Positions 8,317 through 17,353 of a stretch of DNA of 61,581 bases are shown in pieces. The notes under the pieces are model-generated. The model was given only the letters and a program-made list of their open reading frames with translations, had not been told where the DNA came from and made no database searches. The stretch is from Reyranella sp. GTDB lineage: Bacteria > Pseudomonadota > Alphaproteobacteria > Reyranellales > Reyranellaceae. How positions within the stretch are numbered: position 1 is the first letter of the stretch; each line of letters starts with the position of its first letter. Location: assembly GCF_004297265.1 (NCBI RefSeq), contig NZ_SCUT01000049.1, positions 1 to 61,581 of the forward strand, given 5' to 3'. A program made the translations under genes and the position numbers.

Positions 8317-9318
8317 ATGCCCCAGTCGCGCCGGCGCCGGCTGATCCTGATCGCGCTGCTCGCGGTGGCGCTGGCTGCCGGCGGCGGCGCCTACCGCTAC
8401 TGGCCGCGGGCCCAACCGACCTTCCTCACCCTGTACGGCAATGTCGATGTCCGGCAGGTGGATCTCGCCTTCAATGCCAGCGGCCGCCTGCAGGAGCTGC
8501 GCAAGGAGGAAGGCGATGCCGTGAAGACCGGCGAGACGGTAGCGATCATGGAATCAGACACCTATCGCGACGCCGTGGCCCTCGCCCGCGCCCGGCTCGC
8601 GGCGCAGCGTGCGGTGGTGGACCGTCTGGAGACCGGCAGCCGTCCCGAGGAGATCGCCCGCGACCGTGCCCAGGTCGAGGCCAACAAGGCTGCTGTCGTC
8701 GACGCGGAACTTCTGCTCAAGCGACGCACGGAGCTGCTGGCCGGCGGCAACGTCTCGCGCCAGCTCTACGACGAAGCCAAGAACGGCTACGATTCGGCGC
8801 GCGCGCGCCTCGACATTTCGCAGCAGGTGTCGCGGCTGACCGAGATCGGCCCGCGCCGGGAGGACATCGAGCAGGCCAAGGCCCTGCTGCGGTCCGAGGA
8901 ATCGGTCGTCTCGCTGGCGGAGCGGCGGCTGGCCGATACCGTGCTGAAGGCGCCGGCCGACGGAATCGTGCTCAGCCGCATCGTCGAGCCGGGCGCGATG
9001 GTCAGCCCCGCAAACCCGATCTTCACCGTGTCGCTCACCGACAAGATCTGGGTCCGCACCTACGTCTCCGAACCCGACCTCGGCCGCATCCGGCCCGGGA
9101 TGGCGGTGACGGTCTTCACCGATACCGACCCGACCCATCCCTACGAAGGCTGGATCGGCTTCATCTCGCCCACGGCCGAATTCACGCCGAAGACCGTCGA
9201 GACCACCGAGCTGCGCACCCAGCTCGTCTATCGCCTGCGCGTGTTCATCAAGAATCCCGACGATCGCCTGCGTCAGGGCATGCCGGTCACGGTCCGCGTG
9301 CCGCTCGGCGCCGGCTAG
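8317..9318 (+). CDS. HlyD-family periplasmic adaptor subunit
   Basis: Membrane fusion protein linking an inner-membrane ABC exporter to the periplasm. The 333-residue product has an N-terminal transmembrane anchor (about residues 7-25), a split biotinyl-lipoyl domain (GRLQELRKEEGDAVKTGE and ADGIVLSRIVEPGAMV), an alpha-helical hairpin between them with RARLAAQRAVVDRLE, and a beta-barrel part. I chose ATG 8317, six bases after GGAG; a GTG at 8305 is an alternative. The next gene encodes the ATPase, seven bases after the stop. Order HlyD, double ATPase, permease, permease matches the YhiI-RbbA-YhhJ type of exporter. Substrate unknown. Confidence 0.9.
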   Translation: MPQSRRRRLILIALLAVALAAGGGAYRYWPRAQPTFLTLYGNVDVRQVDLAFNASGRLQELRKEEGDAVKTGETVAIMESDTYRDAVALARARLAAQRAVVDRLETGSRPEEIARDRAQVEANKAAVVDAELLLKRRTELLAGGNVSRQLYDEAKNGYDSARARLDISQQVSRLTEIGPRREDIEQAKALLRSEESVVSLAERRLADTVLKAPADGIVLSRIVEPGAMVSPANPIFTVSLTDKIWVRTYVSEPDLGRIRPGMAVTVFTDTDPTHPYEGWIGFISPTAEFTPKTVETTELRTQLVYRLRVFIKNPDDRLRQGMPVTVRVPLGAG

Positions 9319-9325
9319 GCCGGCC

Positions 9326-11053
9326 ATGCCTGCGACGGTCACCCTCGCCGGGCTCGGCAAGACTTTCGGCCCGACGGCCGCCCTGACGGACGTGACGGCC
9401 ACGGTCGAGGCTGGCCAGATCACCGGTCTCGTCGGCCCAGATGGGGCCGGGAAGACGACGCTGCTGCGTCTCATAGCCGGCCTGCTCATGCCGGATGCCG
9501 GAACGCTGCAGGTCCTGGGTCATGAAGCCACCGACCGGGACGCGGTTCGGGGCGACATCGGCTACATGCCGCAGCGCTTCGGTCTCTATGAGGACCTGAC
9601 GGTCCAGGAAAACCTCGAGCTGCAGGCGGATCTGCACGATCTGGACGGGGCCGCCCGCGGCGAGCGCTTCGCGACACTGCTGCAGTTCACCGGCCTTGCA
9701 CCCTTCACCGGCCGGCTCGCGGGACAGCTCTCCGGCGGCATGAAACAGAAGCTCGGGCTCGCCTGTGCCCTGCTGCCGCGGCCAAAACTGCTGCTGCTCG
9801 ACGAACCGAGCGCCGGCGTCGATCCAGCGTCCCGGCGCGAACTGTGGCGCATCGTGCGGACGATGGCGGGAACCGGCATCGCAATCGTCTGGAGCACCGC
9901 CTATCTCGACGAAGCCGAACGGTGCGACAGTTTTCTCCTGCTCGATCGCGGCCACCTCCTCGCCTCCGGCAGTCCCTCCGACTTCACGCGCCGGCTGGAG
10001 GGGCGAACCTTCCTGGTCGAGCTGCCGGAGCGGCAGCGCCATCGCATCCAGCGTACCGCGGCCGCATTGCCGTCCGTCGCCGACGCCACCATCCAGGGCC
10101 GCAGCCTGCGGCTCGTCCTGAAGGAAGGAGGCGTCCTCCCCGACCTTGACGATCTGGTGGGCAGCGATGCGACGGCCCGTCCGACGCGGCCACGCTTCGA
10201 GGATGCATTCGTCAGTCTCCTCCAGGCCGACCGACCGCCCGTCGCAGCGCCCCCGCCTCAGGAGGCCATCACCCGCTCAACCGACGGCATGGCGATCGAG
10301 GCTCGCGACCTTACGCGCGACTTCGGAAGGTTCCGGGCGGTCGACCGGGTGAGCTTCACGGTGAGGCCCGGCGAGATCTTCGGGTTGCTCGGTCCCAACG
10401 GCGCGGGCAAGTCCACGACCTTCCGCATGCTCTGTGGCCTGCTGGTGCCGAGCGCCGGTTCGGCGCACGTGGCCGGCGTCGATCTTGGTCGGGCCCGCGC
10501 GACGGCGCGCGAACGCATCGGCTACATGTCCCAGAAATTCTCGCTCTACGGCAACCTGTCCGTCCGGGACAATCTCGACTTCTTCAGCGGCGTTTACGGA
10601 CTCGCCGGCCGTCGTCGGTCGAGTCGCATCGCCTGGACGATGGAGAGTTTCGACCTCGGGGCCGTCGCGAACCTGGAGGCGGGGACCCTGCCGCTCGGCT
10701 TCAAGCAGCGCCTGGCGCTGGGATGCGCACTCCTGCACGAGCCGCAGGTCCTGTTCCTCGACGAACCCACGTCGGGTGTGGATCCGCTGATGCGGCGGGA
10801 ATTCTGGTCGCGCATCGGCGGGCTGGCGGAGGGCGGTGTCACGGTGCTGGTGACGTCGCACTTCATGGAGGAAGCCGAGTATTGCGACCGGCTGGGCATC
10901 GTCTATGCCGGCAAGATGATCGCCTCCGGCAGCCCGGACGCGCTGAAGCAGCGATTCGTGACGGCGGAGCTGCCCGAGCCGACGCTCGAAGACGCGTTCG
11001 TGGGCCTCATCCGCGAGCATGATGCGGGACAGCGGGGCGTGGCGGCCGCATGA
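9326..11053 (+). CDS. ABC exporter ATPase with two fused nucleotide-binding domains (RbbA-like)
   Basis: Drives an ABC-2 exporter. Two ATPase domains lie in one 575-residue chain: domain 1 has Walker A GPDGAGKTT (residues 37-45), signature LSGGMKQ and Walker B LLLLDEPSAGVDP; domain 2 has Walker A GPNGAGKST from about residue 355, a degenerate signature LPLGFKQ and Walker B VLFLDEPTSGVDP. This double arrangement is that of E. coli RbbA/YhiH, but there the permease is fused to it, whereas here the permease is a separate gene overlapping by ATGA. The second signature lacks the usual LSGGQ, so the two sites are probably not equivalent. It lies within the HlyD-ATPase-permease-permease operon. Confidence 0.92.
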   Translation: MPATVTLAGLGKTFGPTAALTDVTATVEAGQITGLVGPDGAGKTTLLRLIAGLLMPDAGTLQVLGHEATDRDAVRGDIGYMPQRFGLYEDLTVQENLELQADLHDLDGAARGERFATLLQFTGLAPFTGRLAGQLSGGMKQKLGLACALLPRPKLLLLDEPSAGVDPASRRELWRIVRTMAGTGIAIVWSTAYLDEAERCDSFLLLDRGHLLASGSPSDFTRRLEGRTFLVELPERQRHRIQRTAAALPSVADATIQGRSLRLVLKEGGVLPDLDDLVGSDATARPTRPRFEDAFVSLLQADRPPVAAPPPQEAITRSTDGMAIEARDLTRDFGRFRAVDRVSFTVRPGEIFGLLGPNGAGKSTTFRMLCGLLVPSAGSAHVAGVDLGRARATARERIGYMSQKFSLYGNLSVRDNLDFFSGVYGLAGRRRSSRIAWTMESFDLGAVANLEAGTLPLGFKQRLALGCALLHEPQVLFLDEPTSGVDPLMRREFWSRIGGLAEGGVTVLVTSHFMEEAEYCDRLGIVYAGKMIASGSPDALKQRFVTAELPEPTLEDAFVGLIREHDAGQRGVAAA

Positions 11054-12183
11054 CATCGGCCCGCACCTCTTTCCGCCGCTTCGGCGGGCTGCTGCACAAG
11101 GAGTTCGTCCAGATCGTGCGCGACCCCTCGTCGATCGCGATTGCCCTCGTGATGCCCGTGGTCCTGCTCCTGCTGATCGGCTTCGGCATCTCGCTCGACG
11201 CCCGCAACGTGCGCTTTGGAATCGTCGACGAGAATCGCAGCGTCGAATCGGCGGGCCTGTTCCAGGCCTTCGCCAACACGCCCTACTTCCGTCCCTTCTC
11301 CTTCCTCACGTCGCGAGCGGCCGAAGCGGCCCTGATGCGCGGCGACATCGCGGGCTTCGTGGTGCTGCGCAGCGACTTCTCCCGGCGTGTGGCCGATCCG
11401 ATCCGCGCCGCCGACATCGCCATCGTGGTCAACGGCGTCGACGCCAACAATGCCCGGATCGTCACCGGCTACGCCCAGGGCGTCGTGGCGACGTGGCTGC
11501 TGGGCCACCGACGGGACCGTGCCCAGCCAGCGCTTTCGCCCGTCACGATCGAGAACCGCTACTGGTTCAATCCCGAAATCCGCAGCACCAACTTCATCGT
11601 GCCCGGCCTCATCGCCATGGTCATGACCATGATCGGCGCCCTGTTGACGGCACTGGTGGTCGCGCGCGAATGGGAGCGCGGTACGATGGAGGCCATGCTT
11701 GCCTCGCCCGCCAGCATGACCGAGATCCTGCTCGGCAAGCTGGTCGCCTATTTCGTGCTGGGGCTGGGCGGCCTCGGGGTCTCGGTGTTCCTGGGGCTGG
11801 TCGTGTTCGAAGTGCCCTTCCGGGGCTCTGCCGAAGTCCTCCTTGCCGTCTCCTCGGTGTTCCTCATCGTGTCCCTGGCGATGGGGTTGCTGATATCGAC
11901 CGTCGCCCGCAGCCAGTTCGTCGCGGCGCAGCTCGCCTTCCTCGTCACCTTCATGCCGGCGCTGATCCTGTCGGGCCTCATGTTCGATATCGAAAGCATG
12001 CCGCGCTGGGTGCAGGCCGTGACGACGGTCTTTCCCGCCCGCTACTTCGTGTCGAGCCTGCAGACCCTGTTCCTCGCGGGCACGGTCTGGCCCGTCCTGC
12101 TGCCCAATCTCGCCATGCTGGTGGGCTTCGCCATCCTGTTCCTCGCGCTGGCCATCGCCCGCACCCGCCGCAGCCTGGAGTAA
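11050..12183 (+). CDS. ABC-2 type permease (RbbA C-terminal part equivalent)
   Basis: Inner-membrane subunit of the exporter, 377 residues. A transmembrane helix at about residues 31-51 (MPVVLLLLIGFGISLDARN) is followed by a large periplasmic domain to about residue 180 and then five more hydrophobic segments, the standard ABC-2 layout with the REWERGTMEAMLASP coupling region. Its start overlaps the ATPase stop by four bases, consistent with coupled translation. In E. coli RbbA this domain is the C-terminal third of the ATPase chain. Confidence 0.9.
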   Translation: MTSARTSFRRFGGLLHKEFVQIVRDPSSIAIALVMPVVLLLLIGFGISLDARNVRFGIVDENRSVESAGLFQAFANTPYFRPFSFLTSRAAEAALMRGDIAGFVVLRSDFSRRVADPIRAADIAIVVNGVDANNARIVTGYAQGVVATWLLGHRRDRAQPALSPVTIENRYWFNPEIRSTNFIVPGLIAMVMTMIGALLTALVVAREWERGTMEAMLASPASMTEILLGKLVAYFVLGLGGLGVSVFLGLVVFEVPFRGSAEVLLAVSSVFLIVSLAMGLLISTVARSQFVAAQLAFLVTFMPALILSGLMFDIESMPRWVQAVTTVFPARYFVSSLQTLFLAGTVWPVLLPNLAMLVGFAILFLALAIARTRRSLE

Positions 12184-12188
12184 CCCCC

Positions 12189-13289
12189 ATGTGGCGACGC
12201 ATCGCGGCGCTGATCCTCAAGGAATTCAAGATGCTGTGGAAGGACCGCAAGAGCCGCATGGTTCTGGTGGTCCCGCCACTGGTGCAGCTCGTCCTGTTCG
12301 CCAGCGCCGCAACCTTCGAAGTAACGGATGCGGCACTCGGCCTCTGGATCGAGGACCGGGCGCTTCCGGCGCAGGAACTCGTCAGCCGCTTCGAGGCTTC
12401 GCCCGCCTTCCATGTCGTCGCGCGTTTCGACAATCCGCAGGCCGTCCGGGAAGCGCTCGACTCGCAGAGGGTGAAGGCGGTGCTGCATGTCGGCCAGACC
12501 TTCTCGGCGGACGTCGCGGCCGGCCGGCCGGCCCGCGTCCAGCTCCTGCTCGACGGCCGCAAGTCCAATGCCGCCCTCATCCTGCAGAGCTATGCGCTGG
12601 GCATCGTCGAAAGCTACAATCTCGTCCGGGCGGGCCAGGCCGCCGCCGAGCTGAACATTCAGTCCCGCGCCTGGTTCAATCCCAACTTCGACAGCCGCTG
12701 GTTCATCCTGCCGGGCATGACGGTGCTGCTCACCATCGTGGCAACGCTGCTGATCACGGCCCTTTCGGTCGCCCGCGAACGCGAACTCGGCACGTTCGAG
12801 CAGCTTCTCGTCACGCCGTTGCGGCCCATGGAGATCCTGGTGGGAAAGACCGTGCCGGCGCTCTGCATCGGCTTCGTCGAGGCGAATCTGATCGCCGCGC
12901 TGACCTGCTTCGCCTATGGCGTGCCGTTCGTCGGCAGCGTCGTCCTGTTCAACGTCGCGATCTCGATCTTCGTGCTGTCCGCGGTGGGCATCGGACTGGT
13001 CATCTCATCGGTGGCCAAGACCCAGCAGCAGGCGATCCTCGGCGTGTTCCTGTTCCTGTCGCCGGCCATGGTCCTGTCCGGCTTCGCGACGCCGATCGCC
13101 AACATGCCCGACTGGGCCCAGGCCCTCACCCACCTCAACCCGATCCGCTACATGGTGAACCTGAGCCGCGGCATCTTCCTGCAGGATCTCACCTGGGAAC
13201 TCGCCTGGCCCCACCTCTGGCCGATGGCGCTGATCGGCTGCGTCACGCTGGGCTATGCGACCTGGCTCTTCTCGCGCCGGCTCGAATAG
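12189..13289 (+). CDS. ABC-2 type permease (YhhJ-like)
   Basis: Second permease of the exporter, 366 residues, about the size of YhhJ (375). It has the N-terminal helix at about residues 25-45, an extracytoplasmic domain and a C-terminal set of five helices; VARERELGTFEQLLVTPLRP is the cytoplasmic coupling stretch typical of DrrB/YhhJ permeases, and RYMVNLSRGIFL is the conserved C-terminal motif. The ATG at 12189 is five bases after the previous stop. With the preceding permease it would form a heterodimeric membrane pore served by the double ATPase. Last gene of the operon; IalB-like gene is convergent. Confidence 0.9.
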   Translation: MWRRIAALILKEFKMLWKDRKSRMVLVVPPLVQLVLFASAATFEVTDAALGLWIEDRALPAQELVSRFEASPAFHVVARFDNPQAVREALDSQRVKAVLHVGQTFSADVAAGRPARVQLLLDGRKSNAALILQSYALGIVESYNLVRAGQAAAELNIQSRAWFNPNFDSRWFILPGMTVLLTIVATLLITALSVARERELGTFEQLLVTPLRPMEILVGKTVPALCIGFVEANLIAALTCFAYGVPFVGSVVLFNVAISIFVLSAVGIGLVISSVAKTQQQAILGVFLFLSPAMVLSGFATPIANMPDWAQALTHLNPIRYMVNLSRGIFLQDLTWELAWPHLWPMALIGCVTLGYATWLFSRRLE

Positions 13290-13300
13290 CCGGCGCCCGA

Positions 13301-13774
13301 TCAGCCGCCCCTCTGCGCCTGGATCGCCCTCTGCAGCTCGCGGTCGAAGCCCCTGAGCGATTGAGTGAAGGGCCCTGCCATCGTGCCCTGCAGTTCGAGC
13401 TGGACCTGGATCTGCGAGCCCGTGCGCAGCTGCTGCAACAGCTCGGCCGACTTGCCTTCGTCGAACTGGCAGATGCCCTGGCCGCAGATGCTTGTCGAGA
13501 TGAAGGGGTTGGAATCGACCTGGATGCTGGCCCGTACGCCCTGGCCGTCGCCAACCACCGAAATCTTCTTGTAGGCCGCCGAGTAGCGCATCACGAGGAA
13601 CTGGCCGAGCAGGCTGTTGCCGTCGATCGTCGCCTGGGCGCCGCAATCCCGGCCGCCGTCGGAGGAGCAGTACATGACCCACTTGTCGGGCGGCTGGTCC
13701 TGCCCGGAGGCCGGTTGCGAAAGGGTCAATGCGGCGGCCGCGACGCCGGCGGCCACGAATACGGATCGCATCAT
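13301..13774 (-). CDS. Invasion-associated locus B (IalB)-like secreted protein
   Basis: Exported protein of about 157 residues. An N-terminal signal peptide (MMRSVFVAAGVAAAAL...ASGQ) ends near residue 25. The mature part has the IalB-like features WVMYCSSDGGRDCGA with a cysteine pair, a second pair in ICGQGICQ, and the C-terminal segment GPFTQSLRGFDREL, as in family members where SL-GF precedes the end. The role of IalB proteins outside Bartonella is unclear; the name reflects erythrocyte invasion there and should not be taken as a virulence claim. The start at the ATG at 13774 is preferred to an extension to 13816 since it begins the signal peptide. Convergent with the exporter operon. Confidence 0.6.
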   Translation of the reverse strand: MMRSVFVAAGVAAAALTLSQPASGQDQPPDKWVMYCSSDGGRDCGAQATIDGNSLLGQFLVMRYSAAYKKISVVGDGQGVRASIQVDSNPFISTSICGQGICQFDEGKSAELLQQLRTGSQIQVQLELQGTMAGPFTQSLRGFDRELQRAIQAQRGG

Positions 13775-13859
13775 CTTTCGCTCTGCTCCCGGGTTTGCCA
13801 ACTTTCCAAGGGCCACCTATGTAGCCCTCCGCGCCTACGCTGACAAAGGAACCCTTCGC

Positions 13860-14429
13860 ATGTCCGAGAACCTGAAACTCGTCGCCTTCTGCGGCAGCCT
13901 GCGCAAGGCCTCCTTCAACCGGCTATCGCTGCAGGCCTTCGTCGAGCGACTGCCGGCCGGCGCGACCTGCGACACGATCGAGATCGGCGACTGGCCGCTC
14001 TACGACGCCGACCTCCAGGCCAAGGGCTTCCCCGACAAGGTGCAGGCCGCGCAGAAGGCCATGCTCGAGGCCGACGGTATCGTGCTGGTCAGCCCGGAGT
14101 ACAACTACGGCATCTCGGGCGTGCTGAAGAACGCCATCGACTGGCTCTCGCGCATGACCCCGCAGCCTTTCGCCGCCAAGCCGGTCGCCCTGTTCGGTGC
14201 CTCGATGGGCGTCCTCGGCACGGCGCGCGCCCAGTACCAGCTGCGCCAGACGCTGGTGTTCCTCGACGGCCGTCCGGTCAACAAGCCCGAGGTCATGATC
14301 GCCCAGGCGCAGAACAAGTTCGCCGACGGCAAGCTCACCGACGAGATGACGGGCAAGCTGCTCGGCGATCTCGGCGCCGCGCTGGCGCTCGCGTGCCGTC
14401 AAGCCAAGGCGGCCGCTTCCGTCAAATAG
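13860..14429 (+). CDS. NADPH-dependent FMN reductase (flavodoxin-like)
   Basis: Quinone or chromate-type reductase of 189 residues with a flavodoxin fold. It shows the FMN phosphate loop GSLRKASFNR near the start and the flavin-ring loop SPEYNYGISGVLKN, both diagnostic of the NADPH-dependent FMN reductase family (ChrR, AzoR-like). The true start is ATG 13860; a longer frame to 13617 overlaps the IalB gene on the other strand. Five bases separate its stop from the methyltransferase start, so the two are probably cotranscribed. It would act in quinone or xenobiotic reduction in the cytosol. Confidence 0.88.
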   Translation: MSENLKLVAFCGSLRKASFNRLSLQAFVERLPAGATCDTIEIGDWPLYDADLQAKGFPDKVQAAQKAMLEADGIVLVSPEYNYGISGVLKNAIDWLSRMTPQPFAAKPVALFGASMGVLGTARAQYQLRQTLVFLDGRPVNKPEVMIAQAQNKFADGKLTDEMTGKLLGDLGAALALACRQAKAAASVK

Positions 14430-14433
14430 GCCG

Positions 14434-15158
14434 ATGACGCAGAACATCTACGACAGCGCCGAGTTCTTCGCGGGCTACAGTCGCCTTCCGCGCTCCCTGG
14501 AGGGATTGGCGGCCGCGCCGGAATGGCCGACCCTGCAGTCGATGCTTCCCGACCTGAACTGCGGGTCGCCGACCTGGGCTGTGGCTTCGGATGGTTCTGT
14601 CGCTGGGCGCGCGAGGTCGGAGCGGGCTCCGTGCACGGCCTCGACGTTTCGGAGAACATGCTGGCGCGGGCACGCGAAACCACGGCCGATCCCGCCATCC
14701 GCTACGAACGCGCCGACCTCGAGACGCTCGTGCTGGCCGAGGGCGCCTTCGATCTCGTCTACAGTTCGCTCGCCTTGCACTACGTCGAGAACCTGCATGG
14801 GCTGTTCGAACAGGTGCGCCGTGGCCTCGTGCCGGGCGGCCGCTTCGTCTTCTCGGTCGAGCACCCGATTTACACCGCGCCTGCCCGTCCCGGCTGGACG
14901 CGCGATCCCGACGGCCGCCTCGCCTGGCCGGTGAATCGTTACGCCGAGGAAGGCGCCCGCTCGACCGACTGGCTGGCCAAAGGCGTCCTCAAGCAGCACC
15001 GCACGCTTGCCAGCTACGTCAACCTGCTGATCGAGAACGGTTTCACCCTCGCGCGGCTGGAAGAATGGTCCGCGAGCGCGGACGACGTTGCCGCCCATCC
15101 CGACTGGGCGGGTGCCGACGAGCGTCCCTCTTTCCTTCTGATGGCAGCACACCGATGA
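14434..15158 (+). CDS. Class I SAM methyltransferase with an apparent one-base frameshift
   Basis: Cytosolic S-adenosylmethionine-dependent methyltransferase, about 241 residues if restored. The N-terminal part MTQNIYDSAEFFAGYSRLPRSLEG, typical of this family, is encoded from 14434 in one frame up to about base 14556; the SAM-binding part VADLGCGFGWFCRWA onwards is in the next frame (open from 14523 to 15158). The total of 725 bases is not a multiple of three. Adding one base near 14557-14559 joins the frames as SMLPDL-x-LRVADLGCG. This may be a sequencing error or a real loss; the downstream frame alone (211 residues from ATG 14523) still holds the SAM motif I. Substrate unknown. Confidence 0.75.
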
Positions 15159-15586
15159 CGACCCGCGCCCAAGCCCGCGCCCTGATCGAGCGACTGCACG
15201 AGATCTGGGGCACCGGTGAACTCGACGCGATCCCGGAAATCTATGCCGCCGACTTCGTCGCGCACATGCCCAAGGGCTGGGGCAAAGGCGAGAGCCGCGA
15301 CGGGCACGACGGCATCCGCCGCGCCATCGAACGCCTCCGGGCCGGCTTTCCCGACTGGCGCGAACATATCGACGACATGATCATCGACGGCGACCGGGTC
15401 GCCGTGCGCTATCACTCGACGGGAACCCATCTCGGCCCCTTCGGCAAACGCGCGCCGACCGGCCGTGCGATCAATGTCGACGAACTCTCGATCTTCCGCA
15501 TCGAGAACGGTCGCGTCGCCAAGCAGTGGTGCCTCAACGACGACCTGGCCTTCGACAAGCAAATCGACGGCAGGAGCCTCGACTAG
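15155..15586 (+). CDS. SnoaL-like / NTF2-fold ester cyclase family protein
   Basis: Small cytosolic protein of 143 residues with the cone-shaped NTF2 fold of the SnoaL polyketide cyclase superfamily. Motifs include YAADFVAHMPKG, a helix RAGFPDWREHIDDMIIDGDRVAVRYHSTGTHLG and the C-terminal FRIENGRVAKQWCLND. Such proteins may be cyclases, isomerases or have no known activity. Its ATG overlaps the methyltransferase stop (ATGA), so it is translated as part of that operon. A larger open frame starting at 14591 overlaps the methyltransferase and is not the real start. Confidence 0.8.
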   Translation: MTTRAQARALIERLHEIWGTGELDAIPEIYAADFVAHMPKGWGKGESRDGHDGIRRAIERLRAGFPDWREHIDDMIIDGDRVAVRYHSTGTHLGPFGKRAPTGRAINVDELSIFRIENGRVAKQWCLNDDLAFDKQIDGRSLD

Positions 15587-15672
15587 GACCAGGTCGCCAG
15601 GGGTCGGCCCGAAATAAACCCGCGGTCGAGACGACGGAATTGCCGGATGATCCTTCGGTCCAGACCGAAGGA

Positions 15673-16911
15673 ATGTTCGGCGCATCCATGGTAGCAAGCC
15701 TGGCCATGGCGTCGAGACTGCCCCTCCTCATCCTGCTGATCGCCGTCACCTGCCTCAGCCAGTTCTATCGCGTGTCCAACAGCGTGATCGCACCGGAGCT
15801 CGTGCGCGACCTCGATCTCAGCGCGCGCCAGCTCGGCTGGGCGGGCAGTGCCTTCTTCTTCGCGCTGTTCGCCGTGCAGATCCCGGTCGGCATGTGGTTC
15901 GACCGGTTCGGCGCACGCCGGACGGTGGCGGCCCTGTCGCTGCTCGCCATGCTGGGCTCGCTGTGGATCGCGAACGCGAGCGATGCCGCCGACCTGATCG
16001 CTGGGCGCACCATCGTCGGCGTGGGCTGCGCCGCCTCGTTCATGTCGGTGGTGTTCCTGTGTTCGCGCTGGTTCGAGCCGGCCCAACTCGCGACGCGCCT
16101 TTCCTGGGTGTTCGCCGCCTCGAACATCGGCACGCTGGCGGCCGCGACACCGCTCGCCTGGATCGCGGCCACGGTCGGCTGGCGCACAGGCTTCGTCGGC
16201 CTTGCCATCGTCACACTGCTGGTGGCGCTGGGCTTCCTGGTCTTCGTGCGCGACCGGCCGCCGGAGTATCGCGGGCCCGAGCCCGCGCGCGAATCGGCGA
16301 GCCAGATCCTGCGCGGCCTCTGGGAAGTCTGGCGCACACCCGGCCTCGGCCCGGTGCTCTCGATGCACTTCTTCGCCTACGCGACGATGCTGACGGTACT
16401 CGGCGTATGGGGCGGGCCCTATCTCTACGACGTGCACAAGCTCGACGGCGTCGCGCGCGGTAACGTGCTGCTGGCCATGGGCGTGGCGCAGATCCTGGGC
16501 ATCCTCGCCTATGGGCCGATGGACCGGGTCCTGCGCTCGCGCAAGCGGGTCGTGTTTGGCGGTGCCGCGATCTCGGTGGTGCTGCTGGCAACCCTGGCCG
16601 CCCTGCCCCGTCCGCCGCTCTGGCTCGCCGTCGCCCTGCTGATCGCCTTCTGCTTCTTCTGCGCCTACGGGACGGTGATCGTGGCGCAGGGCCGCGCGCT
16701 GTTTCCCGACCGCCTGGCCGGGCGCGGCGTCACCACCGTCAACATGGCGCAGTGCCTGGGCCTCACCGTGCTGCCAGCCATCGCGGGCTACATCGTCGAA
16801 GCCTTCGGCGCCGGCGACACCGCCTATCGCTGGGTCTTCGGCATGCTCGCCGCCGGGATCGTGCTGGGCTCGTTCGCCTATGTCCGGGCGCGCGACAGCT
16901 TCACGGCGTGA
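15673..16911 (+). CDS. MFS transporter
   Basis: Major facilitator superfamily carrier with twelve predicted transmembrane helices in 412 residues. The motif after helix 2, GMWFDRFGARRTV, is the family signature G-x-x-x-D-x-x-G-x-R-x-x, and a central loop with RDRPPEYRGP divides the halves. The start is uncertain: ATG 15673 follows GAAGGA at zero spacing; ATG 15688 and 15706 are in frame and remain possible. It lies downstream of the SnoaL gene by 86 bases and converges with cytochrome c. Its substrate cannot be inferred. Confidence 0.85.
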   Translation: MFGASMVASLAMASRLPLLILLIAVTCLSQFYRVSNSVIAPELVRDLDLSARQLGWAGSAFFFALFAVQIPVGMWFDRFGARRTVAALSLLAMLGSLWIANASDAADLIAGRTIVGVGCAASFMSVVFLCSRWFEPAQLATRLSWVFAASNIGTLAAATPLAWIAATVGWRTGFVGLAIVTLLVALGFLVFVRDRPPEYRGPEPARESASQILRGLWEVWRTPGLGPVLSMHFFAYATMLTVLGVWGGPYLYDVHKLDGVARGNVLLAMGVAQILGILAYGPMDRVLRSRKRVVFGGAAISVVLLATLAALPRPPLWLAVALLIAFCFFCAYGTVIVAQGRALFPDRLAGRGVTTVNMAQCLGLTVLPAIAGYIVEAFGAGDTAYRWVFGMLAAGIVLGSFAYVRARDSFTA

Positions 16912-16917
16912 ACCGCC

Positions 16918-17307
16918 CTACTTCGTCGCTTCCTTGAGGTAGGCCACCAGGTCGGCGAGCTGGCCGCCATTCTTAACGCCGTTGTAGAGCATCTTGGTGC
17001 CGGGCACCTTGCCCTTGGGATCGCGGTTGTACTCGGCGAGCGTCGCCTCGTCCCAGACGATGCCCGAATTCTTCATCGCGTCGGAGTAGGCATAGCCTGC
17101 GCTGGTGCCGGCCTTGCGCCCGAACAGACCGTGGAGGTTGGGACCGGTCGCCTGCGCGCCGTCCTTCTCCAGCGTGTGACACGAACGGCATTGGGTGTTG
17201 AAGACGCGCTGGCCCTTCGAAGCCTCTCCTGATTGCGCGGCGGCGGGGCCGGCCGCGGTCGCCAGGCCGGCGACGATCACAGCGGCGGCAGTGATCCAAT
17301 TTTTCAT
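16918..17307 (-). CDS. Class I c-type cytochrome (cytochrome c2-like)
   Basis: Periplasmic electron carrier, 129 residues including a signal peptide of about 25 residues (MKNWITAAAV...AQS). Haem attachment CRSCH is at residues 40-44 with His44 as proximal ligand; KVPGTKMLYNG supplies Met106 as the distal ligand, and GPNLHGLFGRKAGT is the conserved loop of the c2/mitochondrial group. Length is typical. Its start faces the alkB gene, and the 46-base gap holds both promoters. It may serve oxidases or photosynthetic-type electron transport, but partners are not adjacent. Confidence 0.93.
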   Translation of the reverse strand: MKNWITAAAVIVAGLATAAGPAAAQSGEASKGQRVFNTQCRSCHTLEKDGAQATGPNLHGLFGRKAGTSAGYAYSDAMKNSGIVWDEATLAEYNRDPKGKVPGTKMLYNGVKNGGQLADLVAYLKEATK

Positions 17308-17353
17308 TACGCTACTCCTGATGCTTCCGGGAAGGATGCCCTATATCGGCAGG

